Below, piece after piece: positions 6,365 to 13,434 of a DNA stretch of 13,903 nucleotides (the first letter of the stretch is position 1; every line of letters begins with the position of its first letter). The stretch is taken from assembly GCA_023395465.1 (NCBI GenBank), contig JAEWZE010000148.1:1-13903 (forward strand), in the 5' to 3' direction. The position numbers were made by a program, and so were the translations under genes. Source of the stretch: Pseudomonadota bacterium (GTDB lineage: Bacteria > Pseudomonadota > Gammaproteobacteria > Xanthomonadales > Xanthomonadaceae). Under the pieces are notes generated by a model. That model made no database searches. It worked only from the letters and a program-made list of their open reading frames with translations, and had not been told where the DNA came from.

Positions 6365-7639
6365 TCAGGCCGCCGCGTCGAACAGCGATCCCTGCCGTGG
6401 CGGCGGCGCGAGACGGGCGCGCAGGGCCTGTGGATCGTCGAGCGCGCGGTGTGGATGGTGGTCGGCCAGCTGCACGAACGGCAGCAGCTTCGACAGCGGC
6501 GCGCGCAGGCGGGCGAGGTCGGCGACGCGCAGGCGGCCGTGGCGGCGCGCGGCCAGCACCCGGTCGACGTTGCGCACGCCCAGGCCCGGTACCCGCAGCA
6601 GCAGCTCGCGCGCGGCCGTGTTGAGGTCGACCGGGAAGCGTTCGGGATGCCGCAGCGCCCAGCCCAGCTTGGGATCGACGTCCAGGTCGAGCATGCCGTC
6701 GCCACGACCGTCGGCGATCTCCTCGATCCGGTAATCGTAGAAGCGCAGCAGCCAGTCGGCCTGGTACAGGCGGTGCTCGCGCTGCAGCGGCGGCGCGCGC
6801 GGCGGCAGCCTGCTGCTGGCGTCTGGGATCGGGCTGAAGGCCGAGTAGTACACGCGGCGCAGGCGGTAGTTGCCGTACAGGTTGTCGGCCATCGACAGGA
6901 TGGTGCGGTCGTTGGCGCCATCGGCACCGACGATCATCTGCGTGCTCTGCCCGCCCGGCGAGAACTTCGGCGCGCGCCTGCGCGGCGCGCCCGCCACCGA
7001 ACCCACGCCGGTCGACGCCCTGCGAGCCTGCTTCGATTCCTCGATGCGCCAGCGCAGTTCGCCCATGGCCCCGCGGATCGCCGGCAGGCGCTTCTCCGGC
7101 GCCAGTGCCGCCAGGCCCTGCTCGGTGGGCAATTCGACGTTGATCGACAGGCGATCGGCGTAACGGCCGGCGGCCGCCAGCAGTTCGGGCGAGGCTTCCG
7201 GAATGGTCTTGAGGTGGATGTAGCCGGCGAAGCGATGGTCCTCACGCAGGCTGCGCGCCACTTCCACCAGCTGCTCCATGGTGTAGTCGCCGTTGCGGAT
7301 GATGCCGCTGGAGAGGAACAGGCCCTCGATGTAGTTGCGCCGGTAGAAATCCAGGGTGAGCTTGACCACCTCGTCGACGCGGAAGCGCGCGCGCTCGACG
7401 TTGCTGCTCACGCGGTTCACGCAGTAGGCGCAGTCATAGACGCAGAAGTTGGTGAGCAGGATCTTGAGCAGCGACACGCAGCGCCCGTCGGGCGTGTAGC
7501 TGTGGCAGATGCCCATGCCCTCGGTGCTGCCGATGCCGCCGCTGCGCGTGGAGTCGCGCCGGCCCGCGCCGCTGGACGCGCAGGAAGCGTCGTACTTCGC
7601 GGCGTCGGCGAGGATGGACAGTTTGCGGGCAGTTTCCAT
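6365..7639 (-). CDS. Putative DNA modification/repair radical SAM protein (UDG-linked)
   Basis: This is a 424-residue protein of the family TIGR03916, genetically linked to DUF4130 and UDG-like proteins. The N-terminus METARKLSILADAAKYDASCASSG is the family start, which fixes the ATG at 7639. The radical SAM cluster is CVYDCAYC (Cys66, Cys70, Cys73, the CX3CX2C pattern), binding a 4Fe-4S cluster that cleaves S-adenosylmethionine. Conserved family segments follow: GLFLSSGIIRNGDYTMEQLVEVAR (106-129), YIHLKTIPEAS, LSINVELPTEQGL, and GQSTQMIVGADGANDRTIL (230-248). Near the C-terminus a helix-hairpin-helix, LLLRVPGLGVRNVDRVLAARR (346-366), suggests DNA binding. The reaction is not known. An extra Gly/Ala/Arg-rich stretch (about 206-226) sits just before the GQST segment. 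The tail QGSLF (416-420) resembles the sliding-clamp binding peptide. The gene leads the minus-strand pair and is divergent from the exonuclease-ligase operon. No good Shine-Dalgarno is seen. Confidence 0.92.
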   Translation of the reverse strand: METARKLSILADAAKYDASCASSGAGRRDSTRSGGIGSTEGMGICHSYTPDGRCVSLLKILLTNFCVYDCAYCVNRVSSNVERARFRVDEVVKLTLDFYRRNYIEGLFLSSGIIRNGDYTMEQLVEVARSLREDHRFAGYIHLKTIPEASPELLAAAGRYADRLSINVELPTEQGLAALAPEKRLPAIRGAMGELRWRIEESKQARRASTGVGSVAGAPRRRAPKFSPGGQSTQMIVGADGANDRTILSMADNLYGNYRLRRVYYSAFSPIPDASSRLPPRAPPLQREHRLYQADWLLRFYDYRIEEIADGRGDGMLDLDVDPKLGWALRHPERFPVDLNTAARELLLRVPGLGVRNVDRVLAARRHGRLRVADLARLRAPLSKLLPFVQLADHHPHRALDDPQALRARLAPPPRQGSLFDAAA

Positions 7640-7659
7640 GAAGGCAGGCTGGCGGGCCC

Positions 7660-7680
7660 CCGTCTCAGGTTGTGAGACGG
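7660..7680. promoter_or_regulatory. Perfect 8+8 inverted repeat near the radical SAM start
   Basis: CCGTCTCA (7660-7667) and TGAGACGG (7673-7680) are exact inverted copies separated by GGTTG. The repeat ends 20 bases before the radical SAM ATG on the minus strand, so it can be an operator for a dimeric repressor or a leader hairpin. It does not match the E. coli-type LexA box or the Xanthomonas-type TTAG-rich LexA site. Confidence 0.45.
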
Positions 7681-7764
7681 CAACGCGGCGACCATGAACG
7701 CCCGTGGCACGGCTGTTCAGGCCTGCAGGCCGACCTCGCCGTGGCCTGTGTTCCGCCTCGCGTG

Positions 7765-7797
7765 TTGACGCCGGCCGCATGGACGCCCGGCTAGCCT
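7765..7797 (+). promoter_or_regulatory. Possible promoter of the exonuclease-ligase operon
   Basis: TTGACG at 7765-7770 is a good -35 hexamer. The best downstream -10-like region is GGCTAGCCT at 7789-7797, at 18 or more bases, in the only TA-containing stretch nearby. It would give a leader of about 100 bases before the ATG at 7908. The -10 match is poor, so this is tentative. Confidence 0.3.
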
Positions 7798-7907
7798 CGA
7801 CCGACCTTCCCGTGCCGGCATGCGCCGGTCGCGCGCTATTGCAGGAATCCGATGCGTCGCATGTCCGTCCAACCCCGCCGTCCAGACGCGGCGCCGATCC
7901 CGCCGCG

Positions 7908-8906
7908 ATGAACGCTCCGCGCGACCTGGTGGAGTTGCGCCCCGAGGGCCTGTACTGCCCGGCCGGGGATTTCCACATCGATCCCTGGCGTCCGGTGCCG
8001 CGCGCGGTCATCACCCACGGCCACGGCGACCACGCCCGTGGCGGCATGGGCGAGTACCACTGCGTGCGCGAAAGCCTGCCGATCCTGGAATGGCGGCTGG
8101 GGCCGCAGCGCTACCGGGTAGTGGCGTACGGCGAAGGCTTCGAGCTTGGAAACGCCCGCGTGTCGCTGCACCCGGCCGGGCACGTGCTGGGATCGGCGCA
8201 GGTCCGGATCGAAGCCGGCGGCCGGGTGTGGGTGGCTTCGGGCGACTACAAACGCCAGCCCGATCCGACCTGCGCGCCGTTCGAGGTCGTGCCCTGCGAC
8301 ACCTTCATCACCGAGGCCACCTTCGGCCTGCCGATCTACCGCTGGCCGGATACGGCCGAGGTGGCGCGCGAAATCGCCGACTGGCGCGCGACCTGCGAGG
8401 CCGAGGGCACCGCCGCCGTGCTGTTCTGCTACGCGCTGGGCAAGGCGCAGCGGGTGCTGGCCGAGCTGGCGCCGTTCCTGGAAGCGCCGGTGCTGCTGCA
8501 TGGCGCGATCGCCAGTGGCGTGGATGTCTATCGCGCCTGCGGCATCGCGCTGCCGCCGACGGAACCCGTGTCGGAGCAGGCGCGCGGCGCCGACTACGCC
8601 GGCCGCCTCGTGCTGGCGCCGCCATCGGCCGCGGGCAGCGCCTGGATGCGCCGCTTCCGCCGCGCGCAGACCGGCTTCGCCTCGGGATGGATGCGCATCC
8701 GCGGCAACCGCCGCCGCCGCAACTACGACCGCGGCTTCGTCGTCTCCGACCACGCCGACTGGCCGGACCTGATCCGCACCGTGCGCGAGACCGGCGCGAC
8801 CCGCGTGATCGCCACCCACGGCAACACCGACGCCATCGTCCGCAGGCTGTGCGAGGACGGCATCGACGCCGGCGCGTTCCGGACGGGATACGGGGAGGAG
8901 GACTGA
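7908..8906 (+). CDS. Ligase-associated DNA exonuclease (metallo-beta-lactamase fold)
   Basis: This 332-residue protein is of the family TIGR04122, the Exo component of the Exo-Lig-Lhr-MPE repair cluster. It has the metallo-beta-lactamase/beta-CASP plan of SNM1/Pso2 and CPSF-73-like nucleases: the metal motif HGHGDH (37-42), AGHVLGSAQ with His92, SGDYKR with Asp113, FITEATFG (133-140), and C-terminal VVSDHADW with His282 and ATHGNTD with His304. The Pseudomonas putida homologue has been reported as a manganese-dependent DNA nuclease; action on DNA ends or damaged DNA is the expected role here. The ATG at 7908 is chosen because MNAPRDLVELRPEGLYCPAGDFHIDPW is the usual family start and there is no nearer in-frame ATG or GTG upstream. 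The Shine-Dalgarno is weak. It is the first gene of the plus-strand operon; 185 bases containing a repeat separate it from the ligase. Confidence 0.93.
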   Translation: MNAPRDLVELRPEGLYCPAGDFHIDPWRPVPRAVITHGHGDHARGGMGEYHCVRESLPILEWRLGPQRYRVVAYGEGFELGNARVSLHPAGHVLGSAQVRIEAGGRVWVASGDYKRQPDPTCAPFEVVPCDTFITEATFGLPIYRWPDTAEVAREIADWRATCEAEGTAAVLFCYALGKAQRVLAELAPFLEAPVLLHGAIASGVDVYRACGIALPPTEPVSEQARGADYAGRLVLAPPSAAGSAWMRRFRRAQTGFASGWMRIRGNRRRRNYDRGFVVSDHADWPDLIRTVRETGATRVIATHGNTDAIVRRLCEDGIDAGAFRTGYGEED

Positions 8907-8927
8907 CATGCCGTGGCTCCGCAGCGC

Positions 8928-9065
8928 CGCACGGCCTCGCTCCCTCCCCCGCGCGCGGGGGAGGGCCAGGGTGGGGGTCCGGCAGGTCGCGGAATCGCCG
9001 GGCATCGCACCACGGACCTGCCCCCATCCCAGCCTTCGCCCGCAGGCGGGGGAAGGGGCCGTGCG
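8928..9065. repeat. Inverted pair of GC hairpin repeats between exonuclease and ligase
   Basis: The element is bounded by CGCACGGCC (8928-8936) and its exact inverse GGCCGTGCG (9057-9065). Inside, a perfect 24-bp palindrome at 8942-8965 (CCCTCCCCC...GGGGGAGGG) is followed by CAGGGTGGGGG and CAGGTC. A second, imperfect hairpin (about 9033-9056, CCTTC...GAAGG with CCCGC/GCGGG inside) has the same motifs in reverse order and orientation (GACCTGCCCCCATCCCAG). The two halves are inverted copies, as in BIME-type paired repeats. Similar CTCCCTC/GGGAGGG elements are common between genes of Xanthomonas and relatives (from general knowledge, not searched). It lies within the operon, so it could be transcribed and form a long stem affecting mRNA stability or read-through. 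Confidence 0.8.
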
Positions 9066-9091
9066 ACGGAACGCAATGGGGTGCACCTGAC

Positions 9092-10909
9092 ATGCGCCGC
9101 TTCGCCGCCCTCTACCGTGAACTCGACCGCAGCACCGCCACGCTCGACAAGCGTGCGGCGCTGGTGCGCTACTTCCGCGAAGCGCCGCCGCGCGATGCCG
9201 CCTGGGCGCTGCACCTGCTGTCCGGGGGCAAGATCGCCGGTGCGAAGCAGCGCATCGCCAACACCCGCGAACTGCGCGAATGGATCGCGGCCGAGTCCGG
9301 TCTGCCCGACTGGCTGGTCGACGACAGCTACGACCAGGTCGGCGACCTGGCCGAAACCCTGGCGGTGCTGCTCGACGATCCCAGGCAGCCGGGTGAAGAC
9401 GTGCCGCTGTGGGAGTGGATCGAGCGCCGCCTGCTGCCGGTCGCCAACCGCGATGCCGAAGTGCGCCGCACCGTGGTGGTCGAGGCGTGGCGCAGCCTGT
9501 GCTTCGACGAGCGCCTGCTGTTCAACAAGCTGCTGACCGGCGCGCTCCGGGTGGGCGTGTCGCAGCGCATGGTGCAGCAGGCGCTGGCCGAGATGAGCGG
9601 CATCGACATCGCCCGCATCGCCCAGCGCATGCTCGGCAGCTGGCAGCCCACGCCGCAGTTCCTGGCCGCGCTGCTGTCGCACGAGGAACTCGAAAGCGAC
9701 CGCCAGCAGCCGTACCCGTTCTTCCTCGCCACGCCGCTGGAGGCCGCGTTGCGTCCCGGCGCCGCGGCAGGCACGGTCGACGACAACGACAACGACAACG
9801 ACAGGGACGCCACGCCTGCGCCGACCAGCGAGGCTGTCGCCGGCAGCACCGGTCCAGCGTCCGGCGGCGTCACCGCGGGACAGCCGCGCACACCCGGCAA
9901 GGTCGACGAAGACCGCGCGGACACGCCACCGCCCGCACTCGCCAACGACCCCGATGCGATCGAACGCGCGCTGGGTCCGATCGACGCCTGGCTGCTGGAA
10001 TGGAAATGGGACGGCATCCGCCTGCAGCTGATCCGCCGCGGTGGCGAGGTGGCGCTGTGGTCGCGCGGGGAGGAGCGGCTGGACGGCCGCTTTCCCGAGA
10101 TCGAGCACGCGGCGATGTCGCTGCCGCGCGACTGCGTGCTCGACGGCGAGCTGCTCGCCTGGCGCCCCGGCGAGGACGCGCCGCTGCCGTTCACCGCGCT
10201 GCAGACGCGCATCCAGCGACGCAAGCCGGGGCCGAAGACCCTGGCCGACACGCCGGTGCGGGTGCAGGCCTACGACCTGCTCGAACTCGACGGCCAGGAC
10301 TGGCGGCAGCGCCCGCAGCACGAACGTCGCGCCGCACTCGAAGCGCTGCTGGCCGCGCACGACGACCCACGCATCGCCGCTTCGCCGCTGGTGTCGGCCG
10401 TGGACTGGCGGTCCGCCGCCGATCTGCGTGCCCAGGCGCGCACGCGCGGCGTCGAGGGCCTGATGCTCAAGCGTGCCGACGCGGCCTACCAGAGCGGACG
10501 CCGCCGCGGCGACTGGTGGAAGTGGAAGATCGACCCGCTCACCATCGACGCGGTGCTGATCTACGCCCAGTCCGGCCACGGCCGCCGCAGCACGCTCTAT
10601 ACCGACTACACCTTCGGCCTGTGGGATGGCGATGCGCTGGTGCCGGTGGCCAAGGCCTACAGTGGGCTGGACGACGCGCAGATCCTCCGGCTCGACCGCT
10701 GGATCCGCGCCAACACGCTCGAGCGCTTCGGCCCGGTGCGCTCGGTGCCGGGCGTGCACGTGTTCGAACTCGGCTTCGAGGCGGTGAACCGCTCGTCGCG
10801 CCACAAGTCCGGGATCGCGGTGCGCTTCCCGCGCATCCTGCGCTGGCGCCAGGACAAGCCCGCGGCCGAAGCCGACCGGCTCGACACGCTGCGGGCGCTG
10901 GCACGATGA
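9092..10909 (+). CDS. ATP-dependent DNA ligase of the repair cluster
   Basis: This is a 605-residue ligase of the family TIGR04120 that seals nicks through a lysine-AMP intermediate. An N-terminal helical DNA-binding domain (about 1-215, MRRFAALYRELDRSTATLDK... to PYPFFLATPLE) is followed by the nucleotidyltransferase domain: motif I EWKWDGIR with catalytic Lys305, motif III AYDLLELDG (393-401), motif IV EGLMLK (455-460) and motif V WWKWKI (475-480). A C-terminal OB domain runs to residue 605. Between the first two domains lies an insert of about 65 residues (222-287), rich in Asp, Ala, Pro and Thr and starting with a DN repeat; homologues usually pass directly from PLEAPL to the catalytic domain, so the chain is longer than the usual 530-550. 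The start at 9092 matches the family N-terminus; the Shine-Dalgarno (GGGG about ten bases upstream) is modest. The TGA overlaps the helicase ATG (ATGA). Confidence 0.93.
   Translation: MRRFAALYRELDRSTATLDKRAALVRYFREAPPRDAAWALHLLSGGKIAGAKQRIANTRELREWIAAESGLPDWLVDDSYDQVGDLAETLAVLLDDPRQPGEDVPLWEWIERRLLPVANRDAEVRRTVVVEAWRSLCFDERLLFNKLLTGALRVGVSQRMVQQALAEMSGIDIARIAQRMLGSWQPTPQFLAALLSHEELESDRQQPYPFFLATPLEAALRPGAAAGTVDDNDNDNDRDATPAPTSEAVAGSTGPASGGVTAGQPRTPGKVDEDRADTPPPALANDPDAIERALGPIDAWLLEWKWDGIRLQLIRRGGEVALWSRGEERLDGRFPEIEHAAMSLPRDCVLDGELLAWRPGEDAPLPFTALQTRIQRRKPGPKTLADTPVRVQAYDLLELDGQDWRQRPQHERRAALEALLAAHDDPRIAASPLVSAVDWRSAADLRAQARTRGVEGLMLKRADAAYQSGRRRGDWWKWKIDPLTIDAVLIYAQSGHGRRSTLYTDYTFGLWDGDALVPVAKAYSGLDDAQILRLDRWIRANTLERFGPVRSVPGVHVFELGFEAVNRSSRHKSGIAVRFPRILRWRQDKPAAEADRLDTLRALAR
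9782..9803 (+). repeat. Hexanucleotide tandem repeat (GACAAC) in the ligase gene
   Basis: Three complete GACAAC units (9782-9799) plus a partial fourth (9800-9803) code for alternating Asp-Asn at ligase residues 231-237, within an Asp-rich run. The repeat is in frame and six bases long, so slippage would change the linker length by two residues without breaking the frame. Confidence 0.85.
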
Positions 10910-13434
10910 AGGACGATGCGCGGCGCGCGCGCTTCGACGCACCGCTGGGGGCGTGGTTCGACACGCGTGGCTGGACGCCGGCGTCCTTCCAGCGCGAGGC
11001 CTGGCGGCGCTGGCGGCGCGGCGAATCGGGATTGCTGGTCACGCCCACCGGCAGCGGCAAGACCCTGGCCGCGCTCGGCGGCCCGCTGCTCGACGCGCTC
11101 GACGAGGCACGCAAGGCCGCGGCGAGGGCCGCACGCGCGAAGACGTCCTCACGTTCGAAGACCGCCAGCAAAACAACGACCCCCAGGAAGAAGCCGGCCG
11201 GGCCCCGTACCCGCCTGCTCTGGATCACGCCGCTGCGCGCGCTGGCCAGCGACACGGTGCGTGCCCTGCGCGAACCGGTCGAGGCGCTGGGCCTGGACTG
11301 GACGGTGGCGATGCGGACCGGGGACGCGAGTTCGCGCGACCGGCGCCTGGCACGCCAGGGGCGCGCCGACGCGCTGGTGATCACGCCCGAATCGCTGGCC
11401 CTGCTGTTGAGCTACCCGGACACCGCCGCGCAGCTGGCCGGCCTGCGCGGCATCGTGGTGGACGAGTGGCACGAGCTGCTGGGCAACAAGCGCGGCGTGC
11501 TGCTGCAGCTGTGCCTGGCCCGGCTGCGTGCGTGGGCACCGGGCGTGCGCATCTGGGGCCTGTCGGCCACGCTGGGCAACCTCGAACAGGCGCGCGACGT
11601 CCTGCTGCCGCACGCCCCCGGCGCCGCCATCGTGCAGGCGGCGCGGCCGCGCAGCATGTCGCTGCAGACCCTGCTGCCCGAAGCCGGCGAACGCTTCCCC
11701 TGGGCCGGCCACATCGGCCTGTCGCAGGTCCAGCGCGTGTCCGCCTGCCTGCAGGCCGCGCGCACCACCCTGCTGTTCGCCAACACCCGCGCCCAGGCCG
11801 AACTCTGGCACCGCGCGCTGTCCGCCACCTGGCTGGACGACCCCGACACCCTGGCCCTGCACCACGGCTCGCTCGACCCGAAGCTGCGCGCCTTCGTCGA
11901 ACAGGGCCTGCGCGAAGGCCGCGTGCGCTGCGTGGTCGCCACCTCCAGCCTCGATCTCGGCGTGGATTTCCCCGCCGTCGACCAGGTGATCCAGATCGGC
12001 AGCCCCAAGGGCATGGCGCGCCTGCTGCAGCGTGCCGGACGTGCGCGCCATCGTCCGGGCGAGGCCGGCCACATCGTCTGCGCGCCGACGCACGCGCTGG
12101 AGCTGGCCGAGTACGCCGCCGCGCGCGAAGCCCTGGCGCAGGGCGAGATCGAATCGCGGCCGCCGCCGCTGCTCTCGCTGGACGTCCTCGCGCAGCATTG
12201 CGTCACCCTGGCGCTTGGCGGCGGCTTCGAACCCGCGGCGCTCCTGACCGAAGTCCGTGGCACGCATGCCTTCGCCGCACTGGCCGATGCGCAGTGGCAG
12301 GCGGTGCTGGCCTTCGTCGTGCAGGGCGGACGGGCGCTGCAGCACTATCCCGAATACACGCGCGTCGTTGTGGGCGAGGACGGCGTGTATCGCGTGACCG
12401 ACCGCCGCATAGCGCAGCGCCATCGGCTGTCGATCGGCACCATCACCAGCGATGGCGCGCTGCAGGTGAAGCTGCTGCGCGGCGGCAGCCTGGGCAGCGT
12501 CGAGGAGAGTTTCCTCTCGCGCCTGCGCCCGCGCGACAGCTTCCAGTTCGCCGGCCGCACGCTGGAGCTGGTGCGGCTGCAGGACATGACCGCCTACGTG
12601 CGCATCGCGAAGAAGGGCGAGGGCACCGTGCCGCGCTGGCAGGGCGGGCGCATGCCGATGTCGAGCGAACTGGGCGCGCGCGTGGCGCAGGTGCTGGCGG
12701 GCCCGCACGACAGTTCGGAAATGCGCGCGCTGGCGCCGCTGCTGGACCTGCAGGCGCGGATCTCGGCCCTGCCGGCGCCGGGGGCGCTGCTGGCGGAGTT
12801 CGCGAAGACGCGCGAGGGCTGGCACCTGTTCCTGTACCCGTTCGCCGGACGCGGCGTGCACGAGGGCCTGGCCGCGCTGCTGGCGCTGCGCTGGAGCCGG
12901 CTGGCGCCGAACACCTTCGGCTTCGCGGTCAACGACTACGGCCTGGCGCTCACCGCGCAGGCGCAGACGCAGATGGACGAGGACACGCTGCACGCGCTGC
13001 TCGATCCCGCGCAGCTGCTCGACGACCTGCGCGGCGGCGCCAACCTGGCCGAACTCGCCCGCCGCCAGTTCCGCGAGATCGCGCGCGTGGCCGGCCTGCT
13101 GCCGCCCTCGCTGCCCGGTCGCGCGCTGCGCAGCCTGCGCCAATTGCAGGCCTCCAGCGGCCTGCTGTTCGACGTGCTGCAGCGCCACGACCCCGGCCAC
13201 CTGCTGCTGGAGCAGGCCGAGCGCGAGGTGCTGGAGGCGCAGCTGGAGGTGCGCGCGTTACGTGCCGTGCTGGCGCGCTGCCACGCCGCGCGCATCGACC
13301 TGCGCCAGCCGAAGACGCTGACCCCGCTGTCGTTCCCGCTGTGGGCCGAAGGCATGCGCGGCAGCCACAGCAGCGAGGACTGGCGCACGCGCGTGCAGCG
13401 TGCCGCCGAACGCCTGGAAAGGCGCCATGGCTGA
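10906..13434 (+). CDS. Ligase-associated DEXH-box helicase, Lhr-Core type
   Basis: This is an 842-residue superfamily-2 helicase of the family TIGR04121, corresponding to Lhr-Core, a 3'-to-5' ATP-driven DNA translocase and helicase. Motifs in order are a Q-motif-like TPASFQREAW (24-33), Walker A TPTGSGKT (46-53), ITPLRALASD (107-116), ITPESLALLL (159-168), Walker B DEWHE (186-190), motif III SATLGN (220-225), LLFANTRAQAE (289-299), motif V VATSSLDLGVDFPAVDQV (344-361) and motif VI QRAGRARHRPG (375-385). Residues beyond about 420 form the winged-helix and C-terminal domains characteristic of Lhr-Core. A basic, low-complexity segment (about 69-100, Lys/Arg/Ala/Thr) lies between motifs I and Ia. 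The ATG at 10906 overlaps the ligase stop, and the TGA at 13432-13434 lies inside the next gene, so translation is probably coupled along the operon. Family membership is secure; DNA-damage role is inferred from the cluster. Confidence 0.94.
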   Translation: MKDDARRARFDAPLGAWFDTRGWTPASFQREAWRRWRRGESGLLVTPTGSGKTLAALGGPLLDALDEARKAAARAARAKTSSRSKTASKTTTPRKKPAGPRTRLLWITPLRALASDTVRALREPVEALGLDWTVAMRTGDASSRDRRLARQGRADALVITPESLALLLSYPDTAAQLAGLRGIVVDEWHELLGNKRGVLLQLCLARLRAWAPGVRIWGLSATLGNLEQARDVLLPHAPGAAIVQAARPRSMSLQTLLPEAGERFPWAGHIGLSQVQRVSACLQAARTTLLFANTRAQAELWHRALSATWLDDPDTLALHHGSLDPKLRAFVEQGLREGRVRCVVATSSLDLGVDFPAVDQVIQIGSPKGMARLLQRAGRARHRPGEAGHIVCAPTHALELAEYAAAREALAQGEIESRPPPLLSLDVLAQHCVTLALGGGFEPAALLTEVRGTHAFAALADAQWQAVLAFVVQGGRALQHYPEYTRVVVGEDGVYRVTDRRIAQRHRLSIGTITSDGALQVKLLRGGSLGSVEESFLSRLRPRDSFQFAGRTLELVRLQDMTAYVRIAKKGEGTVPRWQGGRMPMSSELGARVAQVLAGPHDSSEMRALAPLLDLQARISALPAPGALLAEFAKTREGWHLFLYPFAGRGVHEGLAALLALRWSRLAPNTFGFAVNDYGLALTAQAQTQMDEDTLHALLDPAQLLDDLRGGANLAELARRQFREIARVAGLLPPSLPGRALRSLRQLQASSGLLFDVLQRHDPGHLLLEQAEREVLEAQLEVRALRAVLARCHAARIDLRQPKTLTPLSFPLWAEGMRGSHSSEDWRTRVQRAAERLERRHG

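Noticed and set aside
4730..7675. 981-codon open frame on the plus strand opposite the UdgX and radical SAM genes
   Set aside because: It is antisense to two well-supported enzymes, and its Gln/Arg/Ala/His-rich composition is typical of a shadow frame.
7713..7728. CTG-N10-CAG pattern resembling a gammaproteobacterial LexA box between the two repair modules
   Set aside because: The outer triplets fit, but the second half reads GCAG instead of ACAG and the centre is GC-rich rather than AT-rich. It also overlaps a simple GCCTGCAGGC palindrome, so chance is the better explanation.
7852..7862. ATGCG-T-CGCAT palindrome before the exonuclease start
   Set aside because: Five-base arms are expected often in DNA of this composition, and there are many of similar size in the window.
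7640..8047. N-terminal extension of the radical SAM open frame up to 8047
   Set aside because: It would overlap the exonuclease gene and adds an Arg/Pro/Ser-rich sequence. The family N-terminus (METARKLSILADAAKYD) starts at 7639.
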